From assembly GCF_902459465.1 (NCBI RefSeq), contig NC_047066.1, positions 3,472,001-3,536,000 on the forward strand: a stretch of DNA of 64,000 nt, written 5' to 3'. Positions within the stretch are counted from its first letter, which is position 1, and every line of letters starts with the position of its first letter. The notes beneath the pieces were generated by a model that worked only from the letters and a program-made list of their open reading frames with translations, searched no databases and was not told the DNA's origin. The translations under genes were made by a program, and so were the position numbers. This document shows, piece by piece, positions 32,441-44,584 of this stretch. Source of the DNA: Asterias rubens (Eukaryota > Echinodermata > Asteroidea > Forcipulatida > Asteriidae).

Positions 32441-33712
32441 GGTAAGCTTTCAGTGGTTCTTTTGAATATACAATCAAATTAAGTGATTTGATTGCAACTT
32501 CTCTATAGCTTTGCTCGCTACTGAGGCTAAAAACTACACAGTCTTTGGAAATGTAATTGTTTTGCTGCCATGTGTCAGTGTGTAGGGCTACATCCGCATT
32601 CAAATCACTGAAAACTTAAACAAAGCATATCGACTTTAATAGTTATCTACTCCCACTAGATTTGTGTTTTAAGGTCAATTTCCAAATTATTTTAAAAAAC
32701 AATCTATTTGGTGATTTGATTGCATTTAGCGTGTCTTTACTGGCTTTGCTTGCTATTGACGTCACAGTCCTTGGAAACTTAATTGGTTGCCATACGTAAG
32801 GCCTAACTCGCTTCAAATTCAATGAGGACACTTAATACTTTAAAGCGTATCAGCTTTAATTAGTTACCACGTCAGATTGGGTGCGTGTTTTGTGGTCAGT
32901 TTTGAACTTGTACTTCATCATCATCATCAGTTTAGCATCATGCATTTCTTCACCGGCCGGCTGCCTGACTGGTGAGAAGCTTTCTAGACCGATCTTGAGC
33001 TGCCACTTCTGCCTCCTCCACACATACCAACCAGTGCCTAGTCTGGAAAGGTCCCTCTGGATTACATTTGCCATGTTGTCTTAGGGCCACCTCGTCTGCG
33101 TTTCGAGTTTTAGAGTTGCTTAGAGATCTGATTAGTTCCCATTCGTTGGAGGTGACCAAACCACTGCAAATCGCTTGTATTTGGGCGATACAATCCTGTA
33201 CAGATAGAGACAACTACAGATGGACAGATACATGTAGCCGCAACACTTCAATAGATATGGCCTAAAAAGTAAAAGTATATCTCTGCTTACCAACTGCAAT
33301 ACAGTGATTCTAAACATGTTTACATTGATAACTCAGCAGGATCCGACAATAAGCTAAGGGTGCTTGATTGTTTGGATCAGACACAAAAGTGCTATAATCA
33401 TAAACACAACTTAGAGAACTGAAAGTGTTGAAGACAGGACAACTGGAATTCAATTGGTGCTAGACATAGTGCAAGCAAAAACTGGGCTCCTGCTGATAGG
33501 CTTGATACAACTCCTCCCCTGAAGGCCTCTAATGTTGGGGCAGCAAACACCACAACTGGGAACGAGTTCCAAAGTTTGACAGTTGTGGGGAAGAAGGAAC
33601 TTCCATATAGCTGGGTGCAGCTAGTTTGACAGTTTAAAAGTGTGGTACAATCTGTTGTTGGAGGGTATCATATTGTCTCCACACTGTAGTCCGAGAGTAA
33701 GTTTGTCCCATC
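32441..33712. other. 5' flank of FReD gene B
   Basis: Diverged tandem segments to about 32900. 33540-33600, read on the minus strand, resembles a short eroded non-LTR RT C-terminal piece (TTVKLWNSFPVV). No clear TATA box before the FReD start. Confidence 0.4.
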
Positions 33713-34753
33713 ATGGAGTACTTCTCATTACTATTATTACAACTTTCAATTGCAGTTTGTGTAACTTCCTCTTGTCAGTCATTTAAACATTCTCAGCTGA
33801 TGAGTGAGTTTCTATCTGCAGAAAATAGAAAATTACTTCAACTTTCATATCAAGCGAAAGTAACTCGTTCTCATGTCCTCTGTGTGAGTTACTGTCATGC
33901 TGATCCTCAGTGCCACTCAGTCAATTACAACATTGACAATCATCTGTGTGAGCTCAACAACGCTACCAGGGCTCAGTATCCTGATGACTTCATTACATAC
34001 TGTGATAGTGTGTACTTTGATGCTGATGTAGAAACACCTCACTTCTCTCTACCTGACCAAGCACTCCCTACACAGCCCGATACAACCTTCTCCTCTGGGC
34101 CTGCTGAATACAGCAGTTGCCAGGAGCTTCTTGAGGCAGGTCATACTGCGAGTGGTATCTACACAATATTCCCTGCTGGATTCAACAACACCCTTCAAGT
34201 CTACTGTGACATGGACACTGATGGTCAGGGCTGGATGGTCATTCAGAGGCGTCAAGACGGCAGTGTCGATTTCTATCGGAACTGGGCTGACTATCAGGTT
34301 GGCTTTGGTGACAAATCTGGTGAATTCTGGCTAGGAAATGAGAATCTACGTACCCTGACTGAGTCTGCAGGACCATGGAAGCTGAAGATTGAGATGGTCG
34401 GATGGGATGGAGAAGAATCCTTTGCTGAATATGGACAGTTCAAGATTGGTGGGGACAACTATCAACTTGAGATTGGCTCCTACAAGGCGAGCAGCACAGC
34501 AGGAGATAGACTTGAATGGCACAATGGAATGATGTTCACCACCAAGGACAAGGATAATGATCGAACGCGCTACACTAACTGTGCTGTAGAGTTCAAAGGA
34601 GGATGGTGGTATAAATCTTGTTATCAGTCTAATTTAAATGGTAAGTATTATCCATATGAATCTGGTATTCGGGATGGTATACATTGGGCTGATCAGGTGG
34701 GATCATTCAAATCTCTCAAAACATGTTCTATGAAAATGTGCCTCTCAACCTAG
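33713..34753 (+). CDS. Secreted PAN/apple-fibrinogen domain lectin, copy B
   Basis: ATG at 33713; 346 residues in one exon. The signal peptide MEYFSLLLLQLSIAVCVTSS is unrelated to that of copy A; homology starts at codon 30 (MSEFLSAENRK). The PAN/apple module and FReD domain are as in copy A (YCDMDTDGQGW, DKDND calcium-site region, TNCAV, GGWWYKSC, SNLNGKYYPYESGI, GIHWADQ). Relative to A there is one extra codon just before NCAV, and clustered changes around the calcium loop, the WWY strand and the GIHW loop, i.e. the pocket side of FReD domains. AATAAA at 34780-34785, 27 bp past the stop, is a good poly(A) signal. It lies antisense within intron 1 of the MRM3-like gene. Recognition-lectin role is inferred from the family. 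Confidence 0.87.
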   Translation: MEYFSLLLLQLSIAVCVTSSCQSFKHSQLMSEFLSAENRKLLQLSYQAKVTRSHVLCVSYCHADPQCHSVNYNIDNHLCELNNATRAQYPDDFITYCDSVYFDADVETPHFSLPDQALPTQPDTTFSSGPAEYSSCQELLEAGHTASGIYTIFPAGFNNTLQVYCDMDTDGQGWMVIQRRQDGSVDFYRNWADYQVGFGDKSGEFWLGNENLRTLTESAGPWKLKIEMVGWDGEESFAEYGQFKIGGDNYQLEIGSYKASSTAGDRLEWHNGMMFTTKDKDNDRTRYTNCAVEFKGGWWYKSCYQSNLNGKYYPYESGIRDGIHWADQVGSFKSLKTCSMKMCLST

Positions 34754-34889
34754 TAACTAATTTACACAAAAGAGCAATGAATAAAAAAGATTAGGAAGCT
34801 TAGTTAAACAACAAAATAAGTAGGATTTGAAACTTTGCATGGTGGAAATAGGATCAAGGTTTGCGGGGTGTTGCAAACCTTAACTATAA

Positions 34890-36069
34890 AGCGCACAAAT
34901 CCACAGAAGTGCTCATGGCGCTAAAATACAAACAATAGCATTACATTAATATACAATAACAACAACAAAAATTAAAATGTAAACCTAAGTTGAGAGAAAT
35001 CTAGAACATGTGGTATAGAGTACAATAATACAAATGCTATATTTTAGAAAAAACGTCCTAAAAGGTAACAAAAATAACAATAATTAAACCATTGAATCAA
35101 ATGCCTGTTTGAAAAGATGTGTTTTCAGTTGTTTTTTAAATTGGGTCAAAGAAACGGATGCTTTTACTAGTGCAGGCAGTTTGTTCCATAGACGAGGGGC
35201 AGCATGTGAAAAAGATCGGTCTCCCCATGAATGTTTGGAAATGGGCTCAAGAAGGAGGCTAGAATTATAAGACCTGAGTTTTCGAGGAGGATTGTATGAG
35301 CTGAGAAGATCATCAATATATGCAGGGGCATTGTTGGTGAGCGATTTATACACGAAAAGCAAAAGTTTATACTTAATCCTACTGCTTACCGGTAACCAGT
35401 GTAATTCTTTTCAAATCGGCGTTATATGGCAGGACTTTTTAGTTAAACACGAGCAGCATAGTTTTGAATACGCTGAAGACGCTCAATTTGAGTACAAGGA
35501 AGGCCATATAGAAGTGAATTGCACATATCCAGTCTAGAAACTACAACAGAGTGGACTATCTGCTCAGTTGCATTTTGTGTCAAATATTTCCTTACTTTGC
35601 CTATATTACGGATATGAAATGTTGTAGAGCGTAAAATACTAGAAATATGTGAAATAAGTGTCATGGAAGAGTCGAATATAACACCAAGATTGCGAGCTTT
35701 TGTAACAGCGGTGACTTCGGAGTCACCAATATTAATGTGGGGAATAGTCATTTTAGAAAGTTGTTGCCGTGAACCGAGTATAAAAAATTCTGTCTGGTGA
35801 TCATTTAGTTTAAGGAAGTTGTCCTGCATCCAAACACGAATTTCAGAAACACATGATTCAATACGATTAATGCTCTCATCCGCAGAAATTTGTAATGGTT
35901 TAAAAGAGAAATATAACTGAGTGTCATCACCATATACATGATAGTTCAGATTGTGTTTCATGATGATGCCATGTAAACTGTAAACCGAACCTGTCACAAC
36001 TACCCCTTCTTGGAGTTTTATGAGTCGAGTTGTAACTTGAGTTTTAAACATGCAATTTAAACACTGCAA
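34890..36069 (-). pseudogene. Non-LTR retrotransposon 3' fragment, copy B
   Basis: Same insertion as 10664-11856. The RT part is one open frame of 208 codons (35443-36069) through YGDDTQLYFSF, NFLKLNDHQTEFFILG, NIGKVRKYLTQNATEQIVHSVVVSRLDMCNSLLYGLP, then a frame break before the C-terminal piece at 35084-35362. It is 5'-truncated, and the 3' tail is deleted. Confidence 0.85.
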
Positions 36070-36211
36070 ACTGCTGTGCAGAAGAAAATCACTTAAATGT
36101 TCAAACTATTGGGAAATGCACAGATTTTTATGTTGCTTTAAATACCTTGGATGGTGTGGTGTTAAGTATTGGCCCCTTCAAGCATCCAAATGAAGTCAGT
36201 GGTGTTGCCAC

Positions 36212-36602
36212 TTAAAGAAACACATTGCCTTGGATCAGTCGAGTTGGTTTATAAAAAGCGTTTATAACTGTTTGTTATAAAATGCATATGGTTGGAAAGA
36301 TCTTGTAAAAGTAGAATACAATGATCCACACAAACACGCCTCGAAATTGCACGGTTTTCCTTTTACCTCTTTGACTAACTCAGTCGGCCATTTATGGGAG
36401 ACAATTGTTTGTCTCCCACAAATGGCCGACCGTCTTAGTTCCCAAAGTAAAATTAAAACCATGCAATTTCAAAGCATATTTGTGTGGATCATTGTATTCT
36501 ACTATTAAAACATCTTTCCAACCGTATGCATTTGATAACAAACGGTTATACACGCTTTTTATAGACCAACTCATCCGATCCAAGGCAACGTGTTCCTTTA
36601 AA
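36212..36602. mobile_element. 390-bp fold-back MITE, copy B
   Basis: Counterpart of 11999-12391, essentially identical. Confidence 0.9.
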
Positions 36603-37538
36603 ATGTAAGAGCTTAGATTTAAGGGAAACAAATCAATAAACTCTGTGTAGCTAAAGGACTAAAATATTGCTAGACAATGTAGCTGCTCAGGAAGCAAAGG
36701 AACCACTTAATGAAAGCTTCTTGATACAAAACAAACTACACCCAAGAAGAAAGATATTCACTTGGCAGGCAATTACAAACGTACCATACTTTTTATATCC
36801 TGCACCAAACGAGGTAGTAGAAAGTTATTGGGAAAATAATTGTTTTCAAAGAATTTTGTTTTTTTCACTCCATGCCAGTTTCAACTGCAAAACGCACTCA
36901 GAAACACTAAGCAGTATTGCAGATGACAAATATTTTACCCTGATAGATTTGTACTAAACTAAAAATTTCATTCATATAAATAATTTCAACTCTATTTTAC
37001 AATGTTCAAACAATCTAAAATAGAAAGAAATTGCATTTTAAACCCCACAGAGAGACAAATGTACATGCCTGAACTTCAATCTTGAAGGGGCACAGCAATT
37101 TTCCTCTGATAAGGGGCACTCTATGAAGAATATGTAAAACTGTATTGAATTTTTGGTCAGGGCACCACAGCAAAAGAATAGGGCACCACAGCCATTGCTG
37201 TTGGTGCCGTGGGTTATTTTTGAGGCTTGACTGTACATGTATGAGCAGGAAGACACTCATGAAATGACTTTCATTTCATTTCATTTCATTTCATTTTATT
37301 TGCCAGCAAACATGAAAAAACACAAACATGTGTTAAAAAATTGCACATCAAAGATTTACAAGAAAAAGCAATACAATGGTTATAAAAAGAGAACAGCTAA
37401 AAATATGCAAAAACACTAGCAAATTACTGAGAAACCTGGCCTGGCCGCGGGCAGATATAAGGAAATTAGACTTGAAGTAAAACAGTCTCAATTCAGACCA
37501 AGAAACAGTTAAACAATCTGTACAGTACATTATCATTG
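36603..37538. other. Duplicated intronic DNA, no gene
   Basis: Counterpart of 12392-13328, including the (TTTCA)n tail at 37268-37296. Confidence 0.55.
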
Positions 37539-39165
37539 GTGATTTGATGTTTTAGTAATGTGTGTTTTGGTAAATTTTGTTTGAGATATTGAACACCTCT
37601 TTATTTTACTGCACCTTCAGTGAACACAAAGAGTATGTAGTTCACTGCAATCTAATGTAATTTAAAGCACCGGTACTAACTTTAAAACCTTTTTAACTCA
37701 ATGTTATAAAAAATAACTATGGGATAAACCTTTTAAAAAAAGATTTATGTAGACAAGAAATTGTGATTTGTAGTGGTGATTTGATGTTTTAGTAATGTGT
37801 ATTTTGGTGAATTCCGTTTGAGATATTGAACACCTCTTTATTTTACTGCACCTTTAGCGAACACAAAAAGTTTGTAGTTCACTGTAATCGAATGAGACTT
37901 AAAGCACCGGTACTAATTTTAAAAATCTTTTTAATTCAAAATTATATAAATTACTATATGGGAAAAAACTTAAAGAAAACAAAAATACTGTAGATTGTGA
38001 TATCTTTGCGGATTTGGTGATTTGACAGTTTAGTAATGTGCACTTTGGTGTATTTCATTTGAGATATTGAAGACCTCTTTATTTTACTGCACCTTCAGGG
38101 AACACAAAGAGTAGTTCACTGCAATCTAATGTAATTTAAAGCACCGGTACTAATTTAAAAAATCTTTTTAATTCAATATTATATAAATTACTATGGGAAA
38201 ACCACCCCCCCCCCCCCACAAAAAAAAAATAATAATAATAATAATAATAACAATAATACTGTAGATTGTGATTTGGTGATTTGGTGATTTGACATTTTAG
38301 TAATGTGCACTTTGGTGTATTTCATTTGAGATATTGAACACCTCTTTATTTAACTGCACCTTCAGCGAACACAAAGAGTATGTAGTTTACTGTAATCGAA
38401 TGAGACTTAAAGCACCGGTACTAATTTTAAAAATCTTTTTAATTCAATATTATATAAATTACTATATGGGACAAAACTTAAAGAAAAAAAAAAAATCATG
38501 TAGATTGTGGTTTTTCGGATTTGGTGATTTGACATTTTAGTAATGTGCACTTTGGTGTATTTCATTTGAGATAATGAACACCTCTTTATTTAACTACATC
38601 TTCAGCGAACACAAAGAGTATGTAGTTCACTGTAATCAATTGTGTTTTAAAGCACCGGTACTAACTATAAAAACCTAAAAAAAAACAAAAAAAAAAAAAA
38701 AACAATCATGTAGATTGTCGTTTTTCGGATTTGGTGATTTGACATTTTATTTTTAGTAATGTGCACTTTGGTGTATTTCATTTGCGATAATGAACACCTA
38801 TTTATTTAACTACATCTTCAGCGAACACAAAGAGTATGTAGTTCACTGTAATCAATTGTGTTTTAAAGCACCGGTACTAACTATAAAAACCTAAAAAAAA
38901 AAATTAAAAAAAAACAATCATGTAGGCCTAGATTGTCGTTTTTCGGATTTGGTGATTTGACATTTTAGTAATGTGCACTTTGGTGTATTTCATTTGAGAT
39001 AATGAACACCTCTTTATTTAACTACATCTTCAGCGAACACAAAGAGTATGTAGTTCACTGTAATAGAACTTGATTTAAAGCACCGGTACTAATTTTGTTA
39101 AACCTTTTAAATTCAATGTTATATAAAGCTACTATGGGATCAACCTTACACAAAATTAATGTTGA
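37539..39165. repeat. Satellite array, seven copies (copy B)
   Basis: GAGATATTGAACACC-type markers at about 37583, 37821, 38062, 38329, 38569, 38785 and 38996. The last three carry GATAATGAAC and ACTACATCTTCAGCG, so the extra unit arose among the distal subtype. Confidence 0.92.
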
Positions 39166-40155
39166 TAAGATTTGGGTGATTTGTAGATTTGTAGATTCGT
39201 GTAGTTTTGCTGCAATCTGTTTTGCATGCGTTTGTATTCACCGTGGAAGAAAAGATCTGTAATGCCTTACTAGATGTTAAAACTGGTTTTGTAAATGGTA
39301 ATTTTTTCACCAGCTCCTATTTATCCATAATTGTTCTCATTTAAATTTGAAAAATATTATTAACCAAATGCAGTGAACGATTTCCCTTGTAGTATAGCAG
39401 AGCAAAATGCTACGAAAAATACATGAGTTGTAACTCCAAATTTATCATTTGCCACTCAGTAGTATTCAGTGTGCAGTGAGTGATTTCCCTTGTATAGCAG
39501 AGCAAAATGCTACACAAAATGTATCAAGTGCTACTCAAAAATCACTAATTGCTACTCAATATTTGCATTCAGCGTGCACAAAATATGCTCTGTCTAACGC
39601 TTTGCTAAGCAAAATTGCTGGATGAAATCGTTCCGAGGTGTGCACAAAATCTGTTCACGGACTATAGATGAATTTTTTTTTTTGGGGGGTTGATTTACGA
39701 AATACTATTATGGAAAAGACTTTTTTTTTATACCTTTTACAGCAATTGCAATTGTAAACTTTATATAAACTTCATATGAAGTTAAGTTAGAGGGGATGTC
39801 TTGTCATGTTCAAAGCTGACTTGTGGATGTGTTAGGAATTATGATTTCTCATCCAGTTACTGAATGCACGCACCCTCCCTCCCTATCGTTATGAAGGGTG
39901 AGGGATCCAATGAAGCAACATGGTGGTGAGAGTTCATAATTCCATACATCCTCAAGCCTGCCTTGATCATGATGTCAATATTTTACTACATGCTTCAATG
40001 GATCGCCTCGATCTTGTAGCCTGTAGTCGTTGTAGCCACAAACAGGAATACCCTTTGGACATTTTGTTAACCATCCCTATACTCAAGTACACGTCCATTT
40101 TTGACTGCATGCTTTACTGGAGCCTCGTTCTTGCAGCCGTTGTATAACCCTTTTT
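39166..40155. other. Duplicated intronic DNA, no gene
   Basis: Counterpart of 14756-15760, with the two-copy TATAGCAGAGCAAAATGCTA repeat. Confidence 0.55.
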
Positions 40156-40672
40156 ATATAACACCCAAGCAGATCCTTGCCATTTGATTGGAGCATTGTC
40201 CGTCACGTGATAGCAAATAAAAGTACCATTGCACGCTGAGTCACTCGCCGTGCTTTTTCGTTCCATCCGAAAAGTACCATTGCACGCTGCCAGCGTGCAA
40301 TGGTACTTTTCGGATGGAACGAAAAAGCTGAGTAAGAACATCACTGCGTGCGCGTTGTCTTCGGTAACGCAGCAAGGCATATTAGTAAAATTACTAGCAT
40401 TCGTCTTCTACTATTAAAAATTGGAGGCCTACGCTTTGTTTGTTTTGAAAGTTGTATCTTTCAATCAAAATGACAACGATCTACTTGGATGTTATATAAA
40501 ACAAATAATGAATGTTTTTCATTCGTGCAATGGTGCGAATATGTTCATTCGTTGAAAGCTGGAATGTTCCATTCAACTCGGCTCCGCCTCGTTGAATAGA
40601 ACATTCCATCTTTCAACTCATGAACATAATTATTTGCACCATTGCACTCATAAACATTCATTATGTGTATAA
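40156..40672. mobile_element. 517-bp palindromic element, absent from copy A
   Basis: TTTATATAACACCCAAGCAG and CTACTTGGATGTTATATAAA bound most of it, with inner palindromes (AAAGTACCATTGCACGCTG twice in opposite orientation at 40209-40316; CATTCGTGCAATGG / CCATTGCACTCATAAAC at the right). The copy A empty site reads ACCCTTTATAGCAG at 15755-15768. Ends match the second nested element at 28515-28803. Confidence 0.88.
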
Positions 40673-40918
40673 TAGCAGTCTCAATTCAACGATGTGAAAC
40701 TTTCAAATAATTTCCAATTGCTGTACTTTTCCAACCATTGCTGGTGAATTACAGATTGGTGTTTAGTGTTTGTATTTTTGTGACAACTGTTTGAAAATTT
40801 AAACACACTAATAGTAGTTATTTATGTTAATTTCTTAACTTTATTTACTGCACCTAATGAGCACAAAGAGTAGTTTAAAAAACTCTGCACAAAAATAACA
40901 TGCTGGTAAATCCTTATT

Positions 40919-41295
40919 AAAGGCAGTGGACACTATTGGTAATTACTCAAAATAATTATTAGCATAAAACCTTACTTGGTGACGAGAAATGTGGAGGGGT
41001 TGGTGGTATAAAACATTGTGAGAAAACGGCTCCCTCTGAAGAGACAACAAATTCGAGAAAGAAGTAATTTGTCCAGGAATTTGATTTCGAGACCTCAGAA
41101 TTAGAATTAGATTTTGTCAACTTCGTGTGACAAGGGTGTTTTTTCTTCAATAGTTATCTCGCAACTTCGTAGACCAATTGAACTAAAATGTTCACAGGTT
41201 TGTTATTTTGTGCATATGTTGAGATACACCAAGCAAGTCACCAAGTAAGTGAGAAGAATGGTCTTTGACAACCCCTAATAGTGTCCAGTGTCTTT
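40919..41295 (+). mobile_element. MITE, GGCAGTGGACACT family, full copy
   Basis: Intact counterpart of 16010-16320, retaining GACAAGGGTGTTTTTTCTTC and the TTCACAGGTTTGTTATTTTG block. Confidence 0.92.
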
Positions 41296-41529
41296 AAATG
41301 CTCTGCAAGGTAAATAATTTGTTTCTAAGAATAAATGTTGGGACTTAACTTAGTACAGAACAAATCAAGCTGATTTTAAGACGGCTTAAAAAAAAATGCA
41401 TTATTTTCCCAGTAACAGCAAATTTCTTTGTGCCCCCTTTTTTAGGAATCTTCATCATCAATCAAACATTAACTGAACATTGTAGTCTGTAACTAACATT
41501 CAATCTTTTAGAACTCAGACTAATCTGGT

Positions 41530-41840
41530 ATTGTAGGTCCAATGAATACCAGGCCTGGAATTACACACAGCCTACAGAGGCCATGACCTCCGTTGCCCCT
41601 GGTCTTGGCCTTGGTGCCCCTTCAAAAGTTTCCCACTGACTTAAAAAAATTCCAACGGAAGTGCCCTTTTCAAAATGAAAATTGCCTTATCCTTTCTAAG
41701 ATGAAATTCCAGGCTTGAACAGTTTACTATTAGTGCAGTCTCATCAGCCAGAATCAAAAATTCATTTTGTTGTTTGTAATTCAGGCTATTTCACAGCCAC
41801 CGTGTAATGAAATAAAATAATCAGCTCATACCAGTCATGT
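41530..41840 (+). mobile_element. hAT-like MITE, copy B
   Basis: Counterpart of 16560-16870. Confidence 0.75.
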
Positions 41841-41964
41841 TAATCTTTCTTGTCGAACTGCCTGATACTTTAATGTACATATTGAGTCAACACTATTTCT
41901 CGGGTCTTTCAGTGGGCCTGTGGACAAGTCGTTCCCAATCTCTCCTTGATTCTCGCGACACTAG

Positions 41965-42000
41965 AGATTGTCTCGCGAGACCAGCAGCTTCGCGCGAGAG
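41965..42000. promoter_or_regulatory. TCTCGCGAGA palindrome cluster, copy B
   Basis: TCTCGCGAGA at 41971-41980, 1.3 kb inside intron 1 from exon 1. Same comments as for 16985. Confidence 0.3.
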
Positions 42001-42205
42001 CAGTGTTCTCGTGGGGGAGCAGTATTTGATCGCAAAACCTGAATCATTACGCCACCGCCACGACTCAACTATCTCACCGCTACAGACCACAAGTCTAGTA
42101 ATTAAGTTTTTCTTCTTCCACACTATCTTAACTCCACCACCAGCCTCACTACAATCAGTCAAGACTTAAGCTGTGTTCCCATTGGACTTTCTTTTGTAAA
42201 GTACC

Positions 42206-42376
42206 AGCCGCCGATTTCACCAAACTCACGCTAACTTAGGATTAATCCTAGGACTTAGGACGAGTAAAGTTCTGTATCCAAAGGCGTAGGACGCATTGAA
42301 CCCATCCTAAGTTAGGACGGATTACTTGTTCTAACTCGAGATAGGATTAATCCTGGCGTTACGTGAAATCGGTTGC
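42206..42376. mobile_element. Fold-back MITE, copy B of 17217-17385
   Basis: Contains ACTTAGGATTAATCCTAGGA and AGATAGGATTAATCCTGGCG arms. Confidence 0.75.
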
Positions 42377-42904
42377 AGGACTTTTCCGTAGAATGACAAA
42401 ATCAAATCCAATGGGGACGCAAGGTAAACTGCTCTCCCTGTCAACTTAATGCAACAGTAAAAAATAGGTCGAAACAGGTAGCCACAGTTACTTTACATGG
42501 CTGCTAAAAAAAGTATGGGGCTGATTACGTTTAGAAACTATGCTCCACGGGGGAGCCTTATATAGTTTCTAGAAGTAGGGGCTGGTTAGCCCTGGAGAGG
42601 AGTCCAACCTGGGCTAGGGGCTGGTATGCTTTAGTAGTGTGGGCGACCAGAACACAGAAAAGAGTACTGCGTTTGATGTCTTTAAAGTCCTGGAAAGCAT
42701 AACCCATTAATATAGTTGCATTATTGAAACCCCCTCTACCGACGGCCGTTGGGAGGAGGAAAACGTTATCGCAACTTAACTCATTAACGAAAGAACCTAT
42801 ATGACAATGGCATTTGAACCATTGTCATGCAGTGCGTACATCTTCAATCATTTGAAGGCTGCACTTTACAAGGAAGAAGAAGAAGCAGAAGTCATGTTAC
42901 GTTA

Positions 42905-43115
42905 GCCCTAGCCCACCTTGTTGAGCTGTTAATGGCTCCGCTTTTAACATCGGTCTCATCACTGTCACACATTGACAGTGATGAGACCGATGTTAAAAGC
43001 GGAGCCATTAACAGCTCAACAAGGTGGGCTATGTTAGCCCCACTTGTATGGCCAAGGCTAGCTGAATCCAGCTAGCCTTGGCTGCTTGGCCACACAAGTG
43101 GGGCTAATTAGTAAT
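42905..43115. mobile_element. Palindromic MITE, uninterrupted
   Basis: Outer arms TAGCCC...CACCTTGTTGAGCTGTTAATG and inner CCGCTTTTAACATCGGTCTC meet at CTGTCACACATTGACAG; a second palindrome (GCCCCACTTGTATGGCCAAG ... GCCACACAAGTGGGGC) follows at 43036-43107. In copy A this site is split by the 17960-19651 transposon. The second palindrome family is also at 45212-45277. Confidence 0.88.
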
Positions 43116-43302
43116 AGTCATGTGTTCTTTCGATACTTAAAGTTGCGACAATGTAACCCTCCTCGTAATTTCAAGTAAAATGTTTCCAAAATGTTAACTT
43201 GTTTGGAGAAAAGACATTTATACTATATACAAAATTAAATAACAAACAAAGCAAAAAAAATATGTATGATGAAAAAGATTAGAAATAGGATAAGGAACTC
43301 AC

Positions 43303-43727
43303 CCGATTCGTTTGTCATCTGCTTTTGCCTTTTCATAAGTGATCTTGTTTCCCAAAACTTCCTTTTCTTCATCTTCGGATTCAAAATCAGAGAGTCGCTG
43401 CAATCGCTGATTATCATCCGACCGTCGTCTAAGGTCTGACCTTCCTGACACCTCCCCGGACAGCGGTCCGAACACCCCGCCGTCACGGCCGCCTCCTGAC
43501 GCCGTCAGTGACGGCGGCTCCGTTTCGGACTTTTTCTTCTTGGTCGGCTCGTTCGTTTCTTCACAATTCGTCTGTCTTTGACGAACCTCCCTCGCTAGAT
43601 TAAGCGTCGTGGTTGCTACATGTCTAGCTGTCGACTTGTAAACCACAGTTTGAGTCAGAAAACATGGTTTATTGAACGTGGAAATTGTCACCAGAAAGCG
43701 CATGCTGTTTCGCATGGGCGCCGCCAT
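43303..43727 (-). CDS. MRM3: MRM3-like methyltransferase, exon 1 (copy B)
   Basis: ATG at 43727 (MAAPMRNSMRFLVTIS) is chosen over the upstream in-frame extension because it gives a basic, acid-free, Ser/Thr-rich mitochondrial presequence-like start and sits in a GCCGCC-rich context on the minus strand. The remainder is a low-complexity charged linker (TKKKKSETEPPS, DLRRRSDD, ESEDEEKEV), ending with ADDKRIG. Donor GTGAGT at 43302-43297; the split Gly codon (GG|A) matches exon 2 at 26479. Intron 1 would be 16,823 bp and contains FReD gene B on the opposite strand. Confidence 0.75.
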
Positions 43728-43800
43728 ATTGGAACTAAAATACTGCGACAGAAACGACAATGAGGGCGCTATTTCAATTTGCCGAGGTTGGGAAAAAAAA

Positions 43801-43832
43801 CACAGACATAAAGAACCTTCTTTATGTCTGTG
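43801..43832. promoter_or_regulatory. Perfect 15-bp hairpin upstream of exon 1 (copy B)
   Basis: Identical to 20391-20422; 74 bp upstream of the ATG on the minus strand. Confidence 0.5.
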
Positions 43833-44584
43833 AAAAAAACTATCGAAAGGCATGATTGCAAATCAAACACAGATCTCTATTGTTTGTAAAGAGCATGACG
43901 CAACTTGTCAGGGTCGGGGGTCATCTCCAGGGAAACCATGTCTGCACGTACTACTACACTAGCGATAACGTAACCCTCCTCCCATCCCAACGGCCGCCAG
44001 GCCGGAGGGTTACGATATTATTTTGATCGTCAATTAATGACAATCTGGTTCAACACGCATAATGTCGACAGCTAGTCACCAGATTTTGCCCCATTTTTAC
44101 CACTTTTATAAATCATGAAACTTAATCCTCAATCAATGTCTAATGAACACTCAAGTCAGAACACCTTCGAAAAAAATATTTTTGAAGAAAAAGGACAACA
44201 ACTTACCAGATCCCGGAGCGATTTCCCAGGTTTATTATTTTGAACTTGTCGCATCGCTTTGCAAACGCTTTATTTAGGCACAACGCCTGCATTTGCAATA
44301 ACTGGCATAAAAACTCCTGGATCTACGGCCGACATGACTGACATTACGAGTCCGTACCGAACATCAACGATACTGTCCGAATGTTGACGACAACACGTTC
44401 GGAACATTTCGGATAACTTCGAAAGAGGAGGAATTCCTCCTCTTTGGTCACGTGATTTTGGGTGATACCGGACCCTAAATTCGACAGAGCCTAGTCGGAG
44501 ATTATTGGGTCTGGGAGCCTTGTCGGAGATTTTTGGGTCTGGGAACCAGACTATTTGTTAATCAACAAACGAAACGTTCTCTAA

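Larger units (their letters stand above)
33800..44551 (+). repeat. Segmental duplication, copy B
   Basis: Partner of 8918-21724. Contains FReD B from codon 30, the retrotransposon fragment without its microsatellite, seven satellite units, the 40156-40672 insertion, the full MITE at 40919, the uninterrupted palindrome at 42910 and exon 1 of the MRM3-like gene. Flanks on both sides differ from those of copy A, so the edges are sharp. Confidence 0.92.
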
